In this document: positions 1-12,700 of the stretch, piece after piece
Layout of the letters: each line of letters opens with the position of its first letter
How positions within the stretch are numbered: the stretch's first letter is position 1
From: Channa striata
Taxonomy: Eukaryota; Chordata; Actinopteri; Anabantiformes; Channidae
Assembly: GCA_033026295.1 (NCBI GenBank)
Contig: CM065187.1
Location: 3,302,888 to 3,366,887 of the forward strand
Reading direction: 5' to 3'
Length of the DNA stretch: 64,000 nt
Notes under the pieces: model-generated
Told to the model about the DNA's origin: nothing
Seen by the model: the letters and a program-made list of their open reading frames with translations, nothing else
Database searches by the model: none
Translations under genes and position numbers: made by a program

Positions 1-924
1 ATGTCTGTCTGTCTGACTTGTGATAGACTGGTGATCTGTCCAGCAGCCCAACGTGTGAGCGGCGCCTCTGCAGCCCCCAGCATGCATCTGTGCTTGATAA
101 TTGACCAATAAATGGGTTTAAACTAGTGGGTTCCAGTGTAGGGATCCAGGCCTATTCCCACCCCTTCTTTCCGAGAGGCCCCTCGCTATCGATTAACACG
201 AGGTAAACACGACGCGGTGAAAGTGTCTGAAGGCTTGTAGTATCAATACACCTGTATCTGTGAGCTTTCTAGTGGGTTGGAAATCGGGCCAAAAACTATA
301 TCGTGCAGACGACAGAACACAAGATTATTAAAAAACACAAGTTCGCTAAGGTCAACTAAGACTGTGAGGACTAGTGTGTCCTCACATTTCTCCTTTAGAG
401 AAGCCAAATGCAACCTGGTTCTTTACCAGTCACAGTGTTTAGTCTGATGGCCAAAAAGAGCTTTTGCTCTCATCAGACCAAAACTCTAGTTGCAATTGAC
501 TTCAGAGTCTCCCAGAGCTGCTGATGAACTCTGACTGAGAGCTGATATCAGCTTTCTTCTCTTTGTCACTCTCTCGTTAAACTTTGCCCGGTGAAGAACC
601 TTGACAACAGCTGTTGTCTGTACAATCTCCCCATCTCAGCCACTGCAGCTCGTAACTGTTTCAGAGGAGTCGTGTGTGTGTCAGGTAACTTTAAGTGACT
701 GTGTTCAAAGAACAGAAAAAAAACCGAGAAATCTCTGCACAGGTTTTTGTTTCTGAACATGAAATCACTCAAACAATGGTTTTCTCGGTTTGAACTGAAG
801 TTTTAGACCATTGGTTGAACACTACATCGGGGGTTTATTATCTGCATTAATATTCTGGCTGCAGCCTGCAGGTGTGTTACAGATGAGATTGAGGTACATC
901 TTGTACACTTACCCATTAACTTAC
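1..924 (-). other. ARSB intron 6 (partial)
   Basis: No coding exon recognised. The remaining ARSB exons (C-terminal third) are not here and must lie to the left of the window. Confidence 0.7.
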
Positions 925-995
925 ATGGAGCGATGTCAACGTACAGAGGGTCGATGTTGTGCAGTAGCTCCAGTCTGGGTGAGGCAAAGCCTTTG
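925..995 (-). CDS. arsb: ARSB exon 6 (71 bp)
   Basis: Short exon bounded by a TTACAG acceptor (ending at 996) and a GTAAGT donor (924-919). It completes the split Ser codon left by exon 5 (AG plus C) and encodes KGFASPRLELLHNIDPLYVD followed by IAP. That matches the conserved SPRxELLHNIDP segment of vertebrate ARSB. It fixes the reading phase downstream of the exon 5 frameshift. Confidence 0.9.
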
Positions 996-1040
996 CTGTA
1001 AGATAAAAGCAGTGGTACTCTTTAACATATGGCCACACTG

Positions 1041-1092
<52 letters not shown>

Positions 1093-4000
1093 ACAACATC
1101 TGATTCATGCACTGCAAAATCGAAAGCAGCTGGCTGATGTTCACCAGGCAGGCATATGCTCAGACCGCACTCCACCACACAGAAAACGCACCGCTCTCAC
1201 TGACCGGCGTCTGATAACAACTAAAATAACTCTCACTCTCTGCCGCCTGCCTGCTGCTCTGGGCCTTGGGTTCACTTCTACTTTACCGGCCAAGCTGTCT
1301 GGTGCAACAGGCGCACCAATTACGACAGAATGCAACCGTAAAGCAGAGGAAAACAAAACGCCGTTGGTGCCCAGTGTTGTTGTTTAGCTCGCACGGCGAC
1401 GCCAGCAGCCGGCGGTCAGCTGACGCGCTTCAGCCAATTGCATCAAGTGGAGGCTGTGAGTGGTAGTTTGCGGTCTTGGCTAAGCCTCGGTTTTCTGCTG
1501 GGGTTCTGCTGTAGCCCTCAATTTCACCTCCCTCACTGTGTCCACATTTAGTTTACAAATAGAAAGTGTCAGTCAAACGGGACTCGGTGACGGCTGGTGC
1601 GATGACCCGTGCACAGACCAACGGAAAACACAAATCTGTGATCTGCCAACAGATTCTTATTACACAAAACACAGTAATATAACTCAATATACTACAGAGG
1701 AAATAATTGCAACTTTTCAAATAAGTTTTGAAATGATTTGTTGCAAAACTAACTATCTGATCCGGAAACAGGCTCTCCGAGCTCTCGGAGGCAGACAGGA
1801 CACTTGGGGGAGGCCGGGAGAGATGGAACGACTCCTGATTTGTGTGAGAATGACTGATGGAATTTCCTTCTCTTTGAGCACCACCTAACAAAGGGCTTAT
1901 TGAAGGAGCAGGGACTCCTACAAGAAAAAGAAGTCGGGTCCCGGAGACGGGCAGAGGGAGCTGAAGCGAGTGCACATGAGCGAGGACAGAGTGTGAGAAA
2001 CTCCGACGACCCACCGCCCTTTCTTTTCGGTTGGTTTGAGCTTGTGGTACTTCACATTCCTTTTTGGAGTTATTTGATGTTTTTTTGTGGTTTGGGGTTA
2101 TTTTGTGACAATGCTTGCTAATTGTCTATTCTTTTTGTACTATTCATATTTGGGTAATTTTTCATCAATTTCTAGTTTTCTCTCTCTCTTTCTTCTTTCC
2201 TTTGTGCAGCTCTTGTGCAACTTCAGACACGGACCCCATGACCTCTGAGGCACATTTACCGGTTAGACCCGTTTAGTAATCCGTACATGCACTGTGGGAA
2301 GGGGATGGGGGTGGGGGTGGAGCTCACCTGATTGTGTCCCACACATTGAATCCATCCAGTGGTTTGGTGCCGTTGGTGCTTCCTCCTGCGAGGGCCACAA
2401 GTGTGGGCAACCAATCGGAGATGTGGATCAGTTCATGGCTAACGGTCCCTGGTTGTTTCAGTAGCGGGCTGGCTACAAATCCAACACCATGGACGCCTCC
2501 CTTCCCACAGGGACCACTTCCTCCCTCGCAGTGGCCAGTTGCTACCACCAGACAGCGTCTGACCTCCGTTATCTGTCAAACAACCAGAGAGACGAAATGT
2601 CTTTACAGGAGAAAATATTAAGATATTACATAAATGATTTAGCAAATGTGAAGATAAACAGCATAAAATTAAAAATGACTGGGACATTTGGTATATACTG
2701 AGCAGGAAATCTGTTAAAAAATCCCAACTAACAGAGTTTGTAACTCAGACAAAGAGATGGTTTGAGGTAAAAGTTAATTTCAGAACATTATGATGTTAGC
2801 ATGCAGGTATAATCTTTATCCAAAAACACGCTGAAGACCATCTAGAGCTCACAGTAATGTTGTTTTGTCCGACCAACTGTCTAAAAAGTGAAATATATCG
2901 AGAAAAACAGTGAAGTCTCCGGTGTGAGAACCTGGAACCGGAGGATGTTTGGCATGTCTTCTTGAAACTTTACTTTTATGACTAACTGAAAGCTCCTGAT
3001 ACATTTTCCTTTTCTCCTATTTACCTTTTCAGTCAAAAGCTTTAGAACGCTTGCATTTTTCCAGCTGTTGTTGACAACATTCATAGATATTAAGGAATTA
3101 AACAATCAAATCTAATAGTTTAACTCAACCAAATATTGCAACACAGCCTGTTCCAAAGCTGCTTTTACACACACAGGGGATTAGAACAGACGTAATCGAG
3201 GCGCCTGCACTGACCATCACTTTTCAAGGCAACAGAAAGCTGCATTTTAAACCAACAGTTTATCCTCTGGGAACCGTGAACGTCTGTACAAAATTAGCCC
3301 CAATCCATCATGCAGATGTTGAAATATCCGACTTTATATTTAAAACTTTGTCAAGCTGAACCTAAGGGAATAACAAAGTCTGTAGTTCGGTTTCCCGGGT
3401 CCACGGACAAACACCACCTCACAACATTAAAGCAGAGCACTGCTCATCCATTTGTCTCTGCTGCTGGACAATGAGCCTGCATAACAATCCAACTATTACA
3501 CATGCACACACACACACACACAGGCAGTGAGACTGACTGTCATCATCCCCATAAGTCCGGCCAATATAAACACACAAGGCCAATCACGTCGGGCCAGGGC
3601 TCCCCTTTCAGCAGCAGAGTGTCATGCAAGTCCAGGAACTAGTCAGTGCCGATTCCCGAACTGTTCTGGAAAAGACTGTCTGCTCCTTAATGCCTTTTCA
3701 AGCTGCTTTGGCTCTCTGCAGGCCGGTTCTCTTCTTCCCAGCACCTTTCATGATCCAGTTTCCCTCCAGCCCACTTTCTCTTTGCTGATAGTTACTGTAA
3801 GCCCCGGTGAGACAGTCAGTTTGCAGAGAATGTCATCATAACGGAAGTTTAGGGCTCATTCGTTTCTCATCACCTCTGCCACACATGGGTCGGCGATAAC
3901 GTCTTAAATATGAGTAAATATTCGATGTATTTGCTGGAAATATGACTAATAAACACACCAATAGTCCGAACAGTCTTTGCTAAATGACATTCTGGTAACC

Positions 4001-7000
4001 TCGCAGGGGAAAGAACATCAGCAGCTCATCACATTTACACAGGACACAGTTTTACTTTCTCGTCATTGTGAGATTAGCAGCGTCAGTGTCTGCCCGGCAT
4101 ATGGCTGGCTGAGTCCTTCGAATCCGAGCCAACCAAGTGTGTGGAAGAACAATGAAACGGGCCACCTACGTCAGCCCGCCACAGGCATAAAAACCTTTCG
4201 AGTTACTTTCACAGCATTGTTCCTGTCTCTAATTACCCTTTAAAAACAGAAACCCACTAAAAATAACCCCTTTAAAAAGAGGTTACCTACTTCAAATGCA
4301 AGTTCCACATGTGGAAACCGGCGCATGTCTAGACAATGCCTGTGCTCGGTTTAAGTGTCTTTGGCATCATCTTAGCCTTTTCATGTTCATTAGCAATAAT
4401 CACATGATTGACATTGTTCATGATTCAACACAGTCCAATGATGGACAGAGCTGAGACTTCTTTCTACGTCCTGCTGTGTGCACTGACCTCTAGTGGACAC
4501 CCAGACAAAGTCCAGTACTGAATGTGAGTGGGCAACAGTATTTGAAAGAAAATGTTAGGGGTTCTCTGCAGTAATAAACTGCACCTGATTCATATTTACA
4601 TTGATTATGTATTATTAAAGCCTCTGTCTCAGGCTGGATTGTCTTGTCTTGCATTGTCTCCTTTGTGGATTTCTTGGTGGCGTTTTTAGTCTTTTACTAT
4701 TGTGTTCGTGTCCTTTTATTTTCATTAGGAGTTTTTGTAGTTTGTAGTCAATTTGAATCTCTCCACTTGTTTGTATGTCTCTTTGTGGGTTTTGTTTCTT
4801 TTGGACTTTTTGTGTCTCTGGTGGGGGGACACCAGTGGACACCACGTTTAAGGATGCCTGTCACGCCTACCTGACGCATGTTCTGTGATAAAAGGCGTTA
4901 TGTAACCTGTAACCTCATGACCCTGGGGATTTGGTTTGATGCTCACAGAACATGTGACTCTCAGAATGAGACATAAATTGTAATTGCTCTTTATTTAGGG
5001 GCCAAGGATTTGGTTTCTATCTTGGCATGGCATAAAGGCTTCAGAAAACATATTAGTATTTCCAGAGGTATTTACCTGATTATCCAATCTGTGTGTGTTT
5101 TTCTTTTTCTTTGTAGTTTTCCAGTAAAATTTAAGAAGTTAAGTGTAATGAGTTAAGATGATGTAGGGCTTCAGTAATGTCCGGCGTTACATTCAGCAGA
5201 AGATGATTAGTTGTTCATGTTCGAGGATGATGAGGGTTTTAATGGGATCCACAGACATTTTTTTTACATCACTAATCGCAGCTCTAACATCAAAAGAGAG
5301 CTTTTATCCAAAACCATACCCGTCGAGAAGATGAGCACTGTGTTGTCCCAGAGTCCTCTCTTCTGCAGAGTCAGGGTGATGTTACCCACAGCCTCGTCCA
5401 TGGCCGACACCATGCCAGCGTAACATCGGCGGTGGGAGTCTTTGATGAAACTGTAAGGGGCCATGTAGCGTTCTGGCACCTCCAGGGGTGCATGGACCGC
5501 CTGCAGAGCTACGTAGAGGAAGAGCGGCTGAAGGATGAAGAAGAAGAAAGCATGAAAAGACTCACCTCTGTGACTCACTTTAATGAAGAGTTGGCACTGA
5601 ACAAAAAAAATCTTATCAGATTTCTGTTTCTAGTCTGTATACAGAGAGAGATCAACAATATACAAGCTAGAGATGGAAAGATGTTGGGGGTTTATTGTTA
5701 TACCATATCTTCAGAAGATAAAGCATGTGGTGTGTAGTTGATTAGAAATACTGCACTAGTCAGTGGTTGAAATGACATTAGTGAAGGCTGCACATGTGAG
5801 TATTTCACATAATTTGAAAAATCTGAGGTTTAAAACTCATCTGAATCTAAACTTAGCTCCTCAAAAAAAAAGACCAGAATTCCCCAAGAGGACATTAAAT
5901 GTTAGATTTGATGCATTTTAGAAACTGCTTTCATATTACTGATTATTTAATCACTTAAAGTAAATCGTATTTATTTATTTCTCACTGCTCATGAGCTACT
6001 TTCATGTGGAAGTATGCATAATTATTAAATGTGGATTTGGTGTCAGATCAGTGACTCTCAAACATTTTTCTATAGAGAAAACAGCTAAAAACCATTGTCA
6101 TGCATGTTACTGTTCCCTGCAATATGACTTGCTCTGCTTGGATCTTTCTGTGACTGATGCATCGCGTCTACAACTTGTGGTCTAAATGTTGCTGAAGTAG
6201 AAACATGTATGCCTATTTTAATGTCACCTTATTGATGTTGTGTTTTTCAATGATGCCGATGGCTCTCTGGCTGAGCATCTCAGTGGAATAGATTCCTTTG
6301 TATCCTGTAGCGACTTCTTCTCCTTCCCTCAGATCCAACGCACAGCGAGACAGGTTGAGTGCGGCGATGGGACTGCAGCGGACATGGCTGTAGTAATCCT
6401 CGCTGCCTGTCAGGTAGCCTAAAGAGCCACACAGTGGGCAGAATGTAGGAAACAATCGTGATATAAACTGGTTATTTTATGAGTAGATTAGAGTAGGAAA
6501 CTGGTGGAATAAGGCTGGGGAAGGAGGCACTTCCATCTTTCTAAATCCTATTTTATCAGCTTCATGTCTACTAAATGACGAGTAAACTATGTCATCTTAT
6601 TGTTTAAGTAATAACTGAAATCAAAGGTTTGAACACTGTGACAAACCTCTGATTTATTGAGGTCATGCCAGAAATACAATAAAGTTACTGAGGAACATGA
6701 AGAAGAACTGTGCTTATTTAGAAGTGTACCGACCAAAGTAGGAGTCAAAGCCGCGGCGTGTGGGCAGGCAGTCCTTCTTGTACATGCCCAGGTGCCACTT
6801 TCCCACCATGTGTGTAGTGTAGCCGGCCTCCTTCATCATCTGGGGCAGCAGTTTTTCATCCAGGGGCACACAGTACGGCTGACAGGGCCAGATGATCTGG
6901 TGTTGCATGCCAGTGTGAATCTGTGGAGGATGGAAAAAAACAAGGTTTATTTTGATGAAATAAATGTGCTCTGTATCAAAATAGCAGAGCGGGAACTAAA

Positions 7001-8021
7001 AGGCTCAATGGAGACAATGATGCAAACTGAAGATAAGGAAAAACGCTCTGAAATCTTGTTCTGCTTTCCGTCAGTGTCCCGACTACATTTTTCCAGCAAA
7101 GTTATACCTTCAAGTAAACATCAGGAGACGGTTCTGATTAACTCCAGACTGAAACTACACGTCATAATTCTCAAAATACTGTTTGTACTGCTCGTCTTCT
7201 CAAAGAATCTGAGCATTCGTTGGTTTTTCTACGTGAAACTGTAAATACCTTTGAATTAGTGACTTTGAGAGTCATTGAGCTAGTTTTGACATTTTAAAAT
7301 GCTCATTTTGTAAAACCTTGTTTTCAACATATTTTAGCCATGTTAGCCAATTTTCATAACCTTTATGATCAAATACTTTTATTATCTCAGTACATTTAAC
7401 AAATAATTATTTTGTAATTTACAGCAGTAATAACTGACTGCAGTGACAGTTACGCAAATTATATTTAACTTCTTTAAAGAAAAACAACTTGTGTGAGTTG
7501 GCTGAAGTAAGAGGATATTATCTGGTTGCTGTTGCAATCACACATTGCAACTACTGTTTTATGATAAATTAATGATCTTTTTTTTTATCTTGCTAAATGT
7601 GAAAATATTTAAATCTATGAAAAAAGATTATATTAAACAGATTATTAAATTTCTTTTTGCAGATTTGGAAGTTGTTAACACTTTTATTGATGGCCGTTCA
7701 TCTGTTTTGGTGTCAGTTACTCCTCCCTCACCCTGATTCCCTGGACGGGGACCAGCATGTGGGTCTCACCTGGTACCTGCCCGTCAGGAGCTGGTTCCTG
7801 GAGGGAGTACACAGCGGCTGCACGTAGTAGTTCTCCAGACGGACCCCCGTGGCAGACAGCCTGTCCAGGTTCGGAGTCCTGATCTCTGACCCGTGGTAAC
7901 CCACGTCAAACCAGCCGAAGTCGTCTGCCAGGACGAACACGATGTGAGGCCGCGGAGCTGCCGGGGCCGGACAGCAGCTGGCGATCAGCGCGGTCAGGAC
8001 GAGCGTGTGTGTCGCGGCCAT
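925..8021 (-). CDS. arsb: Arylsulfatase B (N-acetylgalactosamine-4-sulfatase), 3' end off window
   Basis: Lysosomal sulfatase that removes 4-sulfate from N-acetylgalactosamine in dermatan and chondroitin sulfate. Exons on the minus strand: 7770-8021, 6734-6920, 6228-6418, 5320-5527, 2328-2572 and 925-995, all with GT-AG junctions and matching phases. The start ATG at 8021 gives a hydrophobic signal peptide (about residues 1-22), then the metal-binding ADD motif (D33, D34) and the sulfatase signature CTPSR. Its Cys71 (codon 7809-7811) is the residue converted to formylglycine in this family. Later conserved blocks are HMVGKWHLGMYKKD in exon 2, MDEAVGNITLTL in exon 4, and HISDWLPTL plus NGTKPLDGF in exon 5. 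Exon 6 encodes LELLHNIDP. The visible part is about 384 codons of a protein usually near 530; the C-terminal exons lie beyond coordinate 1. Exon 5 carries a one-base frameshift (separate entry). Identification is certain; functionality of this allele is not. Confidence 0.96.
996..2327 (-). other. ARSB intron 5
   Basis: Non-coding apart from a (CA)23 microsatellite at 1045-1090. Open frames at 1538-1888 and 1553-2014 show no protein family I recognise and lack conserved splice context. Confidence 0.7.
1045..1090. repeat. (CA)23 microsatellite
   Basis: Perfect CA dinucleotide run in ARSB intron 5, directly after one imperfect CACG unit. Likely polymorphic in length. Confidence 0.97.
2328..2572 (-). 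CDS. arsb: ARSB exon 5 with one-base frameshift
   Basis: Read from the acceptor at 2573, the frame gives DNGGQTLSGGSNWPLRGRKW and then SLWEG, after which it runs into non-homologous residues. Dropping one G of the GGG triplet (plus-strand CCC at 2499-2501) restores the conserved GGVHGVGFVASPLL and carries the frame to the donor at 2327 in the phase exon 6 needs. The exon is 245 bases where 244 would keep phase. Everything on both sides is conserved, so the extra base is either an assembly error in a short homopolymer or a very recent loss-of-function allele. Confidence 0.9.
2573..5319 (-). other. ARSB intron 4
   Basis: 2.7 kb with no coding signal. It holds a (CA)9 run at 3505-3522 and a T-rich degenerate stretch at about 4640-4820 rich in TTTTGTGTCTCT-like words, resembling tracts at 20760-20960 and 29640-29830. 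Confidence 0.7.
5528..6227 (-). other. ARSB intron 3
   Basis: 700 bp between exons 4 and 3. No gene, RNA or repeat recognised. Confidence 0.7.
6419..6733 (-). other. ARSB intron 2
   Basis: 315 bp intron, nothing recognised. The donor at its exon 2 side reads GTCGGT, weaker than the other ARSB donors, but phase and protein continuity (YFG then YLTGSEDYYSH) require it. Confidence 0.75.
6921..7769 (-). other. ARSB intron 1
   Basis: 849 bp, AT-rich. No other feature recognised; an open frame across its right half shows no known domain. Confidence 0.7.
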
Positions 8022-8915
8022 CGTCACTTCCGTGTTCGTAAACGCAGCCGAGCTGCTTCAGTCGAGCGAAGCCCGTCGACCACACGCCGGAAAACGAACT
8101 CTACATTATAATAACCTCAAAAAACACACAGAAACACTTTAAGTCGCTGCGTCGTCTGTCACTTCCCGTTTCCGCAGATTGAAAACTCTGCCTCAACTGC
8201 AGCAACCAATGAGATCACTGCAAAGCCTGCCAATCACGTGTCAGTACGGAAGCCCCAGTGAGCACAACTTAATTTTAACACCTTACAAGTTACAACCTTA
8301 AGGAGCAGTTTTAGTTTTATTTTAACTAACACCAACAATAATTGACTTCCCTTAAAAGTTGGTTGGATCCTGGATGAAAGTTCAAATATTCTTATTGCAT
8401 TTGACGGGAATAAGTTCAACAACACAGTTTTTTCTCGCTTTTACTGCAGGTTCTGGTGAATTTCATGGCGTCTGTGTTTGTGCCCCTGAAGTTTTCTCTG
8501 AATTATGAGGTTGTGAATCTGTTCCTTCATAACTTCCATTAAACCAGGCTAAAACCAAGAGTAGTTATTAACACCTGGGTCAGTCATACAGTATGTTCCA
8601 ATTCTTTAGAGATAAAAAAATGGGTGATTTAATACATATCAAGGTGGAAATAGCATCAAATGAAAGTGAAATTGAAAATTTTCACTCAAAACTATCACAC
8701 ATGTACTTTTTTACACAAACATTTATAAATCTTATCTTTTAAGGTGCGAAAATTTAATACCATTAGTTTTATTTAACATGCGTATATTGCACAACATGGA
8801 CTTTATGGATATTTGCATCTCCATATTACTTTGAGTACAAACTCTACAAATTATTCTATGTGGGGATATACATCTATAGTTTTGTTCTTATTGTCCTGGA
8901 CAATGCATGTATCGT

Positions 8916-8942
8916 TAATAATAATAATAATAATAATAATAA
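8916..8942. repeat. (TAA)9 microsatellite
   Basis: Uninterrupted TAA trinucleotide run in the ARSB-DMGDH spacer, followed 20-30 bp later by CTTTATTGTC, a word seen near the tails of fish interspersed repeats. Confidence 0.9.
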
Positions 8943-9364
8943 GGAAAAATAAAGAAGCTAGAAAACTTTATTGTCGTAATTACATGCAATTTATTTATTT
9001 AGTCTTTATTTTTCTATGAATTGTACCTTGTACTATCTTTAATTGCTGACCACGGTGAAAACAAGACTTAGACTTTGGACACTGTAAGTGTTTCAATGTG
9101 TAACTTGTCTAAACACAGAAGAAACTAAATGAATACGTATCTTACAACATAGAAATACTCAATATAAAGTATTTGTATGCTTCATTTCTGTAATTTTCAA
9201 TATATTAATGTGCACCAGTTTAATTACATATTAGTAAAAAACGAGTTTATGTAACAATCTTTGTGCATTTTTTTCAAACAATGTACATTATTCTCAGCAT
9301 CAAAGCACATCTATGAAAAAGATGGCAGCGTCGTATCTGAATTTTAAAATGACACCAATGCAGA

Positions 9365-9370
9365 TTTAAT
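9365..9370 (-). terminator. Possible DMGDH poly(A) signal (ATTAAA)
   Basis: ATTAAA on the minus strand about 360 bp after the DMGDH stop codon. I saw no canonical AATAAA on the minus strand between it and the stop. Placement is tentative. Confidence 0.35.
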
Positions 9371-9728
9371 TTGATCCATCTCACTGAAACAATCCATACA
9401 ACAAGCCTTTTTTTTTTACAGACGCCTTTGATCTGTAAACCAAAGAAAAATAAAAAAATTCCTCTTGTAACACTGTAAGACGCTGACATCACATTGCAGT
9501 TATTCCTTCTCAGAGACATGTTCATAAAACTGCACTTTGTCACACGCTGAATTTGTTTTCAACTTCTTCCTTCACAGGAGACGTGAAATAAAGCGACTCT
9601 TACAGACCACAAATGATTTCTTTCTGTAACAGCTTTAGCCTTCATCACAGTCCTGGACTTTCATCCACAATCAACAGTAGCATCATTCTTCATAACCTGG
9701 GGACAAACTGAATCACGACACCTCCCGC

Positions 9729-12700
9729 TTATGCTTTTCCCTTCGCTTTTTTCTGGAGCCGGGTCCGTGTGGGCTCGGTGAGCACTAAGGGTTCCTGGAT
9801 CACCATGGCTGGGTACTTCCTCCCCAGCAGTTCCACCTCCACCTTCTGTCCCACAGAGCACAATTCGAGAGGCAGGTAGGCGAACGCCAGGCTCTGCTGG
9901 CTGCTGTAGCTGTAGGCTCCGGAAGTCGTGTTGCCAACCACCTAATGATCAACACGCGGGACACAGGATGAGAACAGATATCCACAGAATGACCAAATAG
10001 AACGGAGCGTGCTCGCTTTGTCTTGTTGTTGCTGACCTTGCCATTGTGCCAGACGGTCTCGTTCCCCTCTGGGTCGATGTTCTCTGTATCCAGTGTGATG
10101 TAGGACAGTTTCCTCCTCAGGCCCTTGGCTTTGATTTCCTGGAGCGCTGCTTTGCCAATAAAGTCGGCCGGCTGGACAGAAGCAGGGATTATTGGGTCAC
10201 TGAGACTAAAACACAACAGCCAGTGCAAGGTACTGCTGCTCACAAAAATCATTATATTTCAATTCATATTACAATACATCAAGCGTTGAGGGTTGAGATA
10301 TTATGCAGAATATATGACAACGCCACCAGAATATTTCATGGCAAACCATCTGTCATTTCAGTCTGGGCTGACTGACATTTCCATTAGAAGGACATAAAAA
10401 TGAAATGCATCGTTACCTTGTTCAGTTTGATGAAATAGTCCAGTCCAGCCTCCAGAGGATTGGTATCACAGTTCATCTGCAACGATCCACAAGTTTATCC
10501 CCTCAGCAAAGACGTGCAACACGTGTTACCTACAGCACATCCTGTATGTGGAGTACCTCAGCTCCCCAGCCTCTAAAGCCTTTCTCCAGTCTGAGGGAGG
10601 ACATGGCGTAGGTGCCGAAGTTGTCAATGCCCTCGTCTTTCCCGGTTTCCATCACAGCCTGGTACACGGGTGCCATGCTCCGCTGGTCAATGTACAGCTC
10701 CCAACCCAGTTCACCTAAAGCCCCACAAACAATGAACTGAACTGCTGCTTTCTGGTCATCAATATAAAATGTTTTACAGGTTAAATCTGATCTGAAACCA
10801 AGTTTGCAGGAGCTTTAATAGCCATTTGTGTTGAATTTACAAAATGTTGGGTACCAGTGTAGGAGATCCTGATGGCCCGGACAGGAACGCCTGCCAACTT
10901 CATGGATTTGTACTGAAGGAACTTGAACCCAGTGTCACTCATGTCCTCATCTGTCAGTTTCTGAAGAACTTTGCGAGAGTTGGGTCCAGCGACGCCCAGC
11001 ACGCCTATGTCTTCTGTCACGTTGCTGATATCGACGTCATATCCACCGTTCACAGCTTCTGTCTCTATCCACCTGAGTCCAGTTCAAGACCACAGAGCAA
11101 AGATCGTTATAGCAAATAGTGAATCATTATAGTTTTTTGTCACATTTTGCATAAATCTATTAAATGCTTTTAAACACTAAATATTTCACATGCATCTCAT
11201 GCTGCCACATGTTTGGAATTTCACAGACTAATTTAATTTTAAACTCCTTCTTTATAGTCTCGTCACCAGTAGAGGTCACTGCACAGCATAAAATGATCTT
11301 TCCCTCTGGACATGGAAGAGTGTTGAGTTATAATGAACTTACAGGGGAAATTCAAAAGGTGAAATTCTTTGTACATAAAACATAATGTAACGGAAATACC
11401 TGAAACTTACAAGGTACATTTTTAAACATGAACAACTAACTGAAATAAATTTTAATTAAATGCAACACTAACAACCGGGCCTCTTGGCAAAGCATAGACA
11501 GATTCTGGTACTTTCCTCTGTTTCTGATGCTTCATGAAGGTGTTTTACATTCTGATTTCTAATGTGTCTGTTATACAAAGTTGCGTTTTGAAGAAAACTC
11601 GTTTCTGGAAGTTGGTTAAAGTTACAGCAGACGTCAGAAAATCCTTTAGCTTCATTGCTGATTCAAGTATTATGTCATGATCAACAAAGGGTTTTTGATT
11701 TGCCGTGATTGCTTTGATGCGTTTCACCTCAGGTCGTGCAGCTCGGACCCCGAACCAGTGATGAGCAGGAACTCTCCCGGTGTCAGCTGCGTGATGGTGA
11801 CTTCGGCGAAGACTCGGCCGGCGGGAGTCAACATGTGGCTGATGTTAGTCTGACCCACCTGAGAGCACAAAGAGAGAGAGATGCAGCCACTGGTGGCGTG
11901 ATGTGTGAGTCTATACGTGCCATCGTAGACGTACGCTCCACCTTGGGCATGGTGTTGGCAAACAGGCGGTCCAGGAGCTTGTGAGAGTCCTTCCCCTTCA
12001 CTATGAACTTGCCAAAAGGCGTCAGGTCGATCACTCCCACCTTCTCCATCACCAGCCTGCACTCTCTACCAACCGGTTCGAACCAGTTGGTGCGTCGGAA
12101 ACTAGGCCTGAGCACAGCCACACAAATCAGTGATCGCTCTATATCTGCATATATCTGAACATGTGATGATGAAGCCACTTTGAGAACAATTAATCAGACA
12201 AACGTGGGTTTATGCAGACAACCATTATTTACATACTACGAATATGTTTTGCATGTGCACACAGCTGCGGCTAAATGAATCAGACCGAGAGCAGTGACTG
12301 TATTCTCCTTCTAATACAGGCTGCTGAACGTGGTGGATCTGTGGTGTAGGAACGTGCGATCGCAGGGTAGTTAGAGGACTGTGTGAGCACAGGAGCACGA
12401 GAACATTTTGTGCAAATGTTTAATTCTGGAAATGAATGCAAGTGACAGTCTCACTTGTATCCAGTGTCGTCTCCAGGTTTGTGGAACCAGTGAGGTTGTT
12501 CCCAGCCCGCGTGAAAGCCCATGGAGGCTTGATCCTTCAGCAGCTCATACACCCCGCTTGTTCGGCTGGTTGGTCGTCCGGCAAAGCGCTCCTCCTTGGG
12601 ATAACCGACTAGAGAGTTGAACAGAGTGAGGGAAAGGTCGAGAAAGAGATCAGTGGCGGGAAAAAAGAGAATCTGTGTTTGTACAATTACTGTACATTCG

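Larger units (their letters stand above)
8022..9728. other. Intergenic: ARSB 5' flank and DMGDH 3' flank
   Basis: Separates two minus-strand genes. 8022-8200 is relatively CpG-rich, without an obvious TATA box, and is the likely ARSB promoter. A TAA-repeat (8916-8942) is followed by AT-rich sequence. DMGDH 3'UTR occupies the right part; an ATTAAA-type signal on the minus strand lies at 9365-9370. Confidence 0.6.

Noticed and set aside
1045..1090. Tandem repeats considered as a CRISPR array
   Set aside because: Simple dinucleotide repeat in a vertebrate genome; no spacer-repeat structure anywhere in the window.
811..1137. Open frame ending in a His-Thr repeat
   Set aside because: Product of the (CA)23 microsatellite and antisense to ARSB exon 6.
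8022..8027. Upstream in-frame GTG as ARSB start
   Set aside because: Two codons before a proper ATG; eukaryotic initiation and the signal peptide favour the ATG at 8021.
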